Assembly (NCBI RefSeq): GCF_029784155.1
Contig: NC_073692.1
Span: 15,915,752 to 15,979,751 of the forward strand
Source: Uranotaenia lowii
Lineage: Eukaryota; Arthropoda; Insecta; Diptera; Culicidae
Reading direction: 5' to 3'
DNA: 64,000 bases
Positions within the stretch are counted from its first letter, which is position 1, and each line of letters starts with the position of its first letter. Of the stretch, positions 57,844-64,000 are shown piece after piece. The notes beneath the pieces are model-generated. The model made no database searches. It worked only from the letters and a program-made list of their open reading frames with translations, and was not told the DNA's origin. A program made the translations under genes and the position numbers.

Positions 57844-57987
57844 TTTTTCGGATAACACCCCTGATTACAAGAGAAACACTTACATCCAATGATAGCTAAG
57901 ACTTAATGTAAACAACGCGACGAGGGGTGGTGCAATACTGTTTCGTGTGCAACGAAACAATTACTGTTGAAGTTGCCGGACCCTGTA

Positions 57988-58430
57988 TTTGAGTACGAGA
58001 AATGTTATTTTTTACGTTTTGAGACCCTCTCTCTTTCCTATTGGAAGGGGAGGATGGTTTTTTTTTTTAACAATATTCGGAGATCACTCGAGATCTTATT
58101 ATTCAAATTTAATAGAGAGTTTTTCAGTAATTTTTTTTTTCTATGATCATTAAGGCTACTTCCTCCTTTCACTGGAGCGATAGCAAGGAGAGGGTAGTTC
58201 CGCAAATGGAGCCAAATTGAGAAGAAAATAGAATTCAAGTACGAGAAAAGTTCCTAACCTTTTGATGGAAGAAGGGATTTCATACAACGTAGAGACGGGG
58301 ACGAGGGACGGGGGCTTCATTTTTTTGTATAACACTAAAATTTATCAACCAGAGGAGCCAAATGTGACATTATTTATGTCTCCCCACATTGGAGAAGAGG
58401 GGTAAATAAACCAATTCTTAACTATTGATT
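57988..58430 (+). repeat. Degenerate about 210-bp repeat (right block)
   Basis: It continues the series at 54740-55265: GAGTACGAGAAATGTT, AGACCCTCTCTCTTTCCT, GGAGCCAAATTGAGAAG, CAAGTACGAGAAAAGTTCC. The Tc1-like element at 56640-57985 is inserted at its TATTTGAGTACGAG phrase. Confidence 0.55.
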
Positions 58431-59480
58431 TTAAACAAATTTTCGATTATGTTTTGAAAAAAAAATTAAAAAAACTGATATTCTTTATGTTGCAATTCAT
58501 ATTTCAAGTTTCAGCTATCATTGTAAAGATATTGAAATGTTATTTGAAATGATGTACAAATGAATAAAATTATTTTTATACATTCAATTGATTTTTTGAA
58601 GATGTAGCAAATCAACTTATGACTTTTATATATACTTTTATGATAAAATTATACCTATGTATATAGTTTTGCTATCATGCCTTGAAAGTAAAATGTGGTA
58701 TCATTATGCCCGAATGCCAAAATTTGGGTCTCAATTTCCATATGTTAATACCTCATTTCTGCCCAGTGTAGGTTTCACTGAAACACTTATGACATGTTCA
58801 GTCATCGTTTAAAAATGCGTTTTGAGAGAACTTTTTGCTATCGAGTGATTCCAAAATGTGGGATCGTTGTGCTTGCAAAACTCTTTTGATTTGACTAATT
58901 CTGATCAAATTTTATTCTTAGTTTGTATTCGGCATACAGCGAAATGTAAATAATTTTTATGAAATAACAATAACTTAATGATGCCTAGTTTTGCAATGAA
59001 AAAGAAATCAAAACAAAATAATGCGCGCATTGTTTGGTCCTGTCTCGATTCGAATTTTTAAACACCACCAGCAAGAATTAAAAGTATTATTAAAATTTAA
59101 TAAAAACACTAAAATGGAGATTTAAATTAAGAAAAAAAATTCGATGAATTATTGATTTGTAAAATTTTTCTGGATGAAAAGTTATTAATTTTGAATCTTT
59201 TGTAACTTTTTGATTGAGATGATTATTTTTACGACATTATATAAAAAAAACGCGATATTTTTTTCTCTACTCTACCTTAATCTTCATTTTAATTTTCAGA
59301 TTTTAATATCTAATTTGCGAATAGAACATCAATTTTGTTTTTTTTTTCTTTTTCGAATCTTCAAGCAGTTAATTGTTGCTTTGCATTTGGGCCTCATATA
59401 GTTTTTCTGTCACTAAATTTAAAGTCTGTGTATGAAATATTTTTGTACTTGCCTAGATACTAGATTATTTACTAGACTCA
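58431..59480. other. AT-rich stretch without recognised genes
   Basis: Only a possible fragment of the repeat at 52116 (TGGTATCATTATGCCCG near 58695) is noted. Otherwise nothing is supported. Confidence 0.45.
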
Positions 59481-60590
59481 TTTTTACGAACCCGGAATTT
59501 CCGTTCCGTTCAAGGTGATAAAGTGAATCGTATAACCAGTATCTTCGCCAGCATTACAAGTACACCTATCAGTTAAGTTCTAAACTGACCATGACTTTGT
59601 TGAACGCTATCATGGCTGCTGAGCTACATAATTACCCTTCCCTTTTTGAAGAGAAAAAAAACAACAATTCTTCTCAACGTACAGTTTAGTAAGTAAGTAG
59701 GTATATAACGAACTCACTAAATCACCTAACAAAAGCAGGCAAGTACAAAACACTCCCATCGAAATGAGTAGGTAGCTCTTCTTCTACTAAAAGGTGGTGG
59801 TTGCTCAAAAGCAAACAAAACACGGCTCTGGCTCAAAAATGGAAGCAGTGAACTTGCTGAAAAATAAAGAGAACTATCAGAGGATAGACACTAGCATCAT
59901 CATCATCGTCAGCGACTGTGGAGCAATGATCTGCACGACCTCTACCGGAACACGTCCGATGGCCATTGGGTTTGATGAACCTCAACCTCAGCTCAGCTCA
60001 GTTCAGCTCAAGAACTTGCACGACCACTACTCTTCCGACTGGCTCATAAACCTGTGCCACGATTTGCACAACCGATAGGAAAAGGTGGTTGGTTTTTTGC
60101 TCTGTAGATAAACCTACCCACTAACACCGTCTATAATTGGGTGAGGAATGGGATGGGATGGAATGTTAGGGTGATTCACTACAAATTATGTTGCATAAAA
60201 CGTTTCCACCAAAGATTAACAGTCATAAGGCAATTGTGAGTTTAACAAATATTTTACCCAATATTATCAAATCTGGTTCGATACCAATGATTCGAAATCA
60301 GAACATCCTAAGAGGGGATCGTTTTCCAGTCCTAAGTAGCTAGTACAGTAGGGGTTCCTGAAATGAAGAGAGAGGAAGACTGGAGCACTGTGACTGTGAC
60401 AGTGGCCGCAGCAGAGACCTTCAAGATCTTCGCCAAGGTTCTACCGGTGCAATGACATATGGCAGATAAACTGGGTAATGGGGTGGGTTTGATTCGAACG
60501 ATGAGGGTTTCCAGTGTATCCTACTAAAATATGCACAGTGCATGGTTAAATAATAAAAAGTGTAAAAGGTAACAACAATCTGAAAAATAA
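59481..60590. promoter_or_regulatory. Unique GC-balanced island
   Basis: Repeat-poor, evenly composed DNA. It includes a CAGCTCAGCTCAGTTCAGCTC run near 59991-60011 and an open frame (next entry). It may be regulatory DNA or contain an exon. Confidence 0.25.
59839..60078 (+). CDS. Open frame of 79 codons, unrecognised
   Basis: ATG at 59839 to TAG at 60076-60078. It begins MEAVNLLKNKENYQRIDTSI and has a glutamine/serine-leaning stretch (FDEPQPQLSSVQLKNLHDHY). The frame extends upstream without ATG to about 59794. No domain, signal peptide or splice site supports it. It lies in one of the few GC-balanced islands, which makes chance frames longer than elsewhere. It may be non-coding. Confidence 0.18.
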   Translation: MEAVNLLKNKENYQRIDTSIIIIVSDCGAMICTTSTGTRPMAIGFDEPQPQLSSVQLKNLHDHYSSDWLINLCHDLHNR

Positions 60591-60949
60591 CAAAAATGTT
60601 AATGACGAAAATGACAAAACTGACGATTATGATAAAATTTGAATTTAAATAACAAAAAAAAGGAAAAAATGTCAAAAAAAGACAATCGGGATGAAAAAAA
60701 TCATTTTAGTCAATTTTGTCATTTTGGTCATTTTTGACGGTTTTTGTAATTTTTGTCATTTTTAAAATTTGTATGATTTATGTATTTTTTGCAATTTTTT
60801 AAAAAAATTATTACTTATGATATTTTTGTAGTTTTTGTAATTTTTGTAATTTTTGTAATTACATCATTTATATCCTTTAAATCGTTTTTGTCATTTTTGT
60901 AATTTTTGTCATTTTTGTAATTTTTATAATTTTTGAAATTTATCTAATT
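60591..60949. repeat. Degenerate lead-in to the ATTTTTGTC array, with inverted start
   Basis: AATGACGAAAATGACAAAAC near 60601 is in the opposite sense to the following TTTTTGTCATTTTT phrases (from 60715). It is a small version of the foldback arrangement seen at 48.7-49.1 kb. Confidence 0.7.
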
Positions 60950-61880
60950 TTTGTCATTTTTGTCATTTTTGTCATTTTTGTCATTTTTGTCATTTTTGTC
61001 ATTTTTGTCATTTTTGTCATTTTTGTCATTTTTGTCATTTTTGTCATTTTTGTCATTTTTGTCATTTTTGTCATTTTTGTCATTTTTGTCATTTTTGTCA
61101 TTTTTGTCATTTTTGTCATTTTTGTCATTTTTGTCATTTTTGTCATTTTTGTCATTTTTGTCATTTTTGTCATTTTTGTCATTTTTGTCATTTTTGTCAT
61201 TTTTGTCATTTTTGTCATTTTTGTCATTTTTGTCATTTTTGTCATTTTTGTCATTTTTGTCATTTTTGTCATTTTTGTCATTTTTGTCATTTTTGTCATT
61301 TTTGTCATTTTTGTCATTTTTGTCATTTTTGTCATTTTTGTCATTTTTGTCATTTTTGTCATTTTTGTCATTTTTGTCATTTTTGTCATTTTTGTCATTT
61401 TTGTCATTTTTGTCATTTTTGTCATTTTTGTCATTTTTGTCATTTTTGTCATTTTTGTCATTTTTGTCATTTTTGTCATTTTTGTCATTTTTGTCATTTT
61501 TGTCATTTTTGTCATTTTTGTCATTTTTGTCATTTTTGTCATTTTTGTCATTTTTGTCATTTTTGTCATTTTTGTCATTTTTGTCATTTTTGTCATTTTT
61601 GTCATTTTTGTCATTTTTGTCATTTTTGTCATTTTTGTCATTTTTGTCATTTTTGTCATTTTTGTCATTTTGTCTTTTTTGTCATTTTTGTCATTTTTGT
61701 CATTTTTGTCATTTTTGTCATTTTTGTCATTTTTGTCATTTTTGTCATTTTTGTCATTTTTGTCATTTTTGTCATTTTTGTCATTTTTGTCATTTTTGTC
61801 ATTTTTGTAATTTTTGTCATTTTTGTTTGTCATTTTTTGTCAATTTTGTTATTTTTTCATTTTTGTCATTTTTGTTATTG
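60950..61880. repeat. Tandem array, 9-bp unit ATTTTTGTC, about 98 copies
   Basis: Nearly uniform except for a one-base slip near 61669-61680 and decay after 61805. Frames of 297 and 342 codons through it on both strands are forced by the 9-bp period and are not genes. Confidence 0.95.
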
Positions 61881-62029
61881 GCGTTTTTGTTTTTTAATAT
61901 TTCTAACTTTCTTATTCAGAAATCTTCATTTTTGCTTGGGGTTAAATATAATAATATCCTATTAAAATATAAACTATGACCCTCCATATAATATTTTTGG
62001 ACGTTCTGAATACTTGAAACCTAAGCTCC

Positions 62030-62620
62030 AATCCGAGCAGTAAATCTCAGTTCCTGCTTCTCTACAGACAGGGGCACTATGACGGAAAAGATCGCGGCTC
62101 GAAATACAAAAATCCCCTTTTTTCTGTTTTTGTTCCGGTCACAGACCGCGTCCTCTCGTTTTTCATCTCATCTCGATAGCAAAAAGCGAGAAAAAAGAAT
62201 AACAACCTACAATTCAACACCACGCGCCTTCAGCTTTATTTTAGCCGATGCTGGCTGATGATGCCGCAGTTAGTGTCGGTGGCCAGGTGACTGACTAACC
62301 AGCCAGTTAACCTTCACCAATAAACCAACAAACTCAGTATTTGCACGTTTATCGACGGACGTCCAACTGGCATGGCGGCGCGACTTTTTCCTGGTATTGG
62401 AGTGGTTGGGAATTCGTGGGGGATATTCCACTGACTTGAAGCCGACTGCCGTATTTCAAAATATGTTACACAAAAAAAAACCCCGACATTTGTCGACAGT
62501 TGAAAAACAAAATCCGAAACATTTCCTGCTGATGGGGCGAACACCTACTACAATGACATCAAACATAACAAACCCGAAATCATCTTTAGCAAATCGCTAA
62601 CGAAAACACAAAAACAAGAC
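62030..62620. promoter_or_regulatory. Unique GC-balanced island
   Basis: Repeat-free and evenly composed, with GCTGGCTGATGATGCCGCAG near 62250 and GGCATGGCGGCGCGACTTTT near 62370. Short frames on both strands are unrecognised. It is a candidate conserved non-coding element. Confidence 0.22.
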
Positions 62621-62709
62621 ATCTATCTGCTAATTTTGAATTCATATATGGAATATCAATCCTAGACAAACGGACCTAAAATTGTTATAAACTTTCTTCT
62701 AAAATATAC

Positions 62710-62730
62710 ATATTCCAAAAATTGGAATAT
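62710..62730. other. Perfect small hairpin
   Basis: ATATTCCAA and TTGGAATAT are separated by AAA. It may be a remnant of a transposon end. A GGTTCGAATTCC phrase, which matches a polymerase III B box, follows at 62751-62762 without a visible A box. Confidence 0.4.
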
Positions 62731-62934
62731 TGGTTTTTTTTAGAATGCCGGGTTCGAATTCCAGATTCCTCTTGTTTTGATTATGGTAGCAGTTTAAAAA
62801 CACCTTTTTTTTCATTATAGAGGCATTCATGCGATGTTTATACTCTGTAGAGTTTACAATTCCCGTTTTCTTTGTTACACTGTTGTGTTCATTTTACTTC
62901 CGAAGCCTTAAAAAATTTCCATAACCTAGATTTA

Positions 62935-63013
62935 GGGTGGTATGGTAGGATATGATCGCTGGACTTCTGGCTTATAAGCCAGACAGGTTAGCCATTAGGC
63001 TAAACGACCACCC
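62935..63013 (-). other. tRNA-like sequence, probably a SINE head or tRNA relic
   Basis: On the minus strand GGTGGTC and ACCACC could pair as an acceptor stem. TAGCCTAATGG resembles an A box, and TCTGGCTTATAAGCCAGA forms an anticodon-like hairpin (TAT in the loop) with one base too many. The B box is poor (GCGATCATATCC in place of GGTTCGATTCC). It is not a functional tRNA as read. No SINE body was recognised. Confidence 0.4.
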
Positions 63014-63275
63014 CATTTAAAAATTATGACTCAAGTAACAATTTATCTTTCTTATTTTAAGACTGCCTTCGAAAAAAGTTGATCGAAACAATTTAACATT
63101 ACCGTCAAATGGTCAGTCGATGCATGAAAAAAGTTAAGCCCATCAACCCGATAAATTATACAAAGACTCATAAAGCTAACCAGATTGATCCGGATTGTGC
63201 GAAAAGTTGTCCCCCACAATATGTTAACACGTTTTTGGCCGACATGTTGGGGGTTTACTGATGAACGATATCTTA

Positions 63276-63986
63276 CACCCAAAATAATTTTCACTTAAAA
63301 AATAAGTGACATCTGTAGTAAATTATCGCCATACGTAATTTCATTTGAATTTTAAGTGATGGGTCAAGTGAATTCACTTAAGTGACCGGTCAAGTGAATT
63401 ACACTTTGACGTTCGAGTAAAATTTATCTGAATTTCTAAGTAAGTTTCTAGTTAATTATCTCTCGCGTTTTTAAATAAAAATTTATTTATTTAATAACAT
63501 TTATAGAACAGCACTTCGATTTCAAATACTTACATTACGCTTTTGCCATAAATTTATTGGTTGGAAAATTCCATCGTAATCCCAAGGCAGATCGGTTGCT
63601 GCGGATAGTCCGACTTCTAAATCTTCCCTGCAGCAAACCAGAAAATCTGTCCAGTTCAACCCACAAGCTGAAACATGAAAACACCTTCAAATAACTTTTT
63701 CTCACATCACGTTTAACACAAACTACCGCCAAAATCGCCTATTAAAGAATTGGGAAAATCCAAATCCAGCACAAGCTGCTCTTTACAATTTGTTATTTTG
63801 AACTCTGAAAATAAACACAATTACAACCCGACATTCACTTGAAATTCAAGTGATGGGGAAGTGAATATTTTTTCTCACTTCAAATTCAAGTGACGACTGA
63901 AGTGAATGTCGATGAATTCACTTGCAATTTAAGTGACTGCCAAGTGAAATGTATATGTCGCACTTGAATGGAAGAAAATCACTGGA
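63276..63986. mobile_element. Non-autonomous transposon dense in TCACTT motifs, enclosing exons
   Basis: Both ends are packed with AAGTGA/TCACTT and CAAGTGAAT motifs: left 63290-63420, right 63828-63970. A degenerate inverted repeat of about 38 bp can be aligned (CCCAAAATAATTTTCACTT on the left, the inverse of AAGAAAATCACTGG on the right). No transposase motif was recognised. The interior, free of these motifs, holds two phase-matched exons on the minus strand. The right edge is close to the window end, so its limit is approximate. Confidence 0.6.
63534..63804 (-). CDS. Two exons of an unrecognised protein inside the element
   Basis: An acceptor TTTATTTTCAG lies just inside the element's right end. 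Exon one (63804-63727, 78 nt) reads FKITNCKEQLVLDLDFPNSL and then IGDFG, leaving one base. The donor is GGCG|GTAGTT. The 59-nt intron ends in TTTTCATGTTTCAG (63668). Exon two (63667-63534, 134 nt) supplies the two missing bases and reads CGLNWTDFLVCCREDLEVGL, then SAATDLPWDYDGIFQPINLW and QKRN. It ends at AAT|GTAAGT, a consensus donor; reading through would stop after three more codons, near an AATAAA. The phase match (1/2) and the stop-free second frame support true exons. There is no start codon and the protein family is not recognised. It may be a captured host gene segment or a transposase remnant. Another frame of exon two is also open. Confidence 0.5.
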
Positions 63987-64000
63987 TCCTTGTTTTTAAG

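Larger units (their letters stand above)
56640..57985 (-). mobile_element. Tc1/mariner-like element, 3' end lost, carrying an inserted MITE
   Basis: The 5' end on the minus strand, CAGGGTCCGGCAACTTCAAC, starts at 57985 next to TA (57986-57987) inside the GAGTACGAGAAATG repeat. The transposase starts at about 57843 and can be followed to about 56640, where the coding sequence is lost with the C terminus and the 3' inverted repeat. A 380-bp MITE splits the coding region. Confidence 0.8.

Noticed and set aside
60940..61979. Open frames of 297 (minus) and 342 (plus) codons
   Set aside because: Products of the ATTTTTGTC array on both strands. Residue repeats follow the 9-bp period exactly.
62751..62762. 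tRNA gene or SINE from the GGTTCGAATTCC phrase
   Set aside because: It matches a B box, but there is no A box or pairing partner at the proper distance on this strand.

Overview
The window looks like a gene-poor, repeat-rich stretch of an AT-rich insect genome. A dipteran, probably a mosquito, is the best guess. The grounds are several decayed Tc1/mariner transposases, one with DD37E-type spacing as known from mosquitoes, a tRNA-derived SINE, a non-LTR reverse transcriptase relic, spliceosomal introns of 50-90 nt, and many TA-flanked short non-autonomous elements. There are no bacterial-style operons, rRNA genes, CRISPR arrays or large intact host genes. All calls come from reading the sequence; no database search was possible.

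Layout. 0-5 kb: a truncated DD37E mariner, a small non-LTR fragment and a unique GC-balanced island. 5-9 kb: dispersed repeats and two copies of a hAT-like element. 9-19 kb: unique islands at 9.5-10.2 and 16.6-17.6 kb between AT-rich DNA, a decayed Tc1-like transposase and TA-flanked MITEs. 20.7-23.2 kb: 9-bp tandem repeats next to a GC-rich arm that recurs at 48-49.6 kb in a large foldback palindrome. 23.7-29 kb: MITEs, old inverted copies of a 180-bp satellite, and an 0.8 kb element that carries spliceable exons. 29.9-30.2 kb: a convincing two-exon gene on the minus strand. 30.8-34.7 kb: a compound block of 8-, 7-, 7- and 9-bp tandem repeats. 35.7-47.9 kb: about 68 head-to-tail copies of a 180-bp satellite with higher-order structure. 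48.2-49.5 kb: the palindrome. 50.3-52.0 kb: abutting TA-flanked transposons, the last again with a spliceable exon pair. 53-58.4 kb: non-LTR RT relic, SINE, and a Tc1-like pseudogene interrupted by a P-like MITE. 60.7-61.9 kb: another 9-bp array. 63.3-64.0 kb: a third non-autonomous element with phase-consistent exons.

The points most worth following are (1) three different short inverted-repeat elements that each enclose short exons with canonical splice sites and matching intron phase, a Pack-TYPE-like pattern of gene-fragment capture; (2) a perfect three-unit heat-shock element (TTCnnGAAnnTTC) in the 180-bp satellite, giving some 68 sites in 12 kb; (3) the compound short-repeat block beside the satellite; (4) the 74-residue two-exon gene. 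Functions for the exon-encoded peptides are not recognised and none is claimed.
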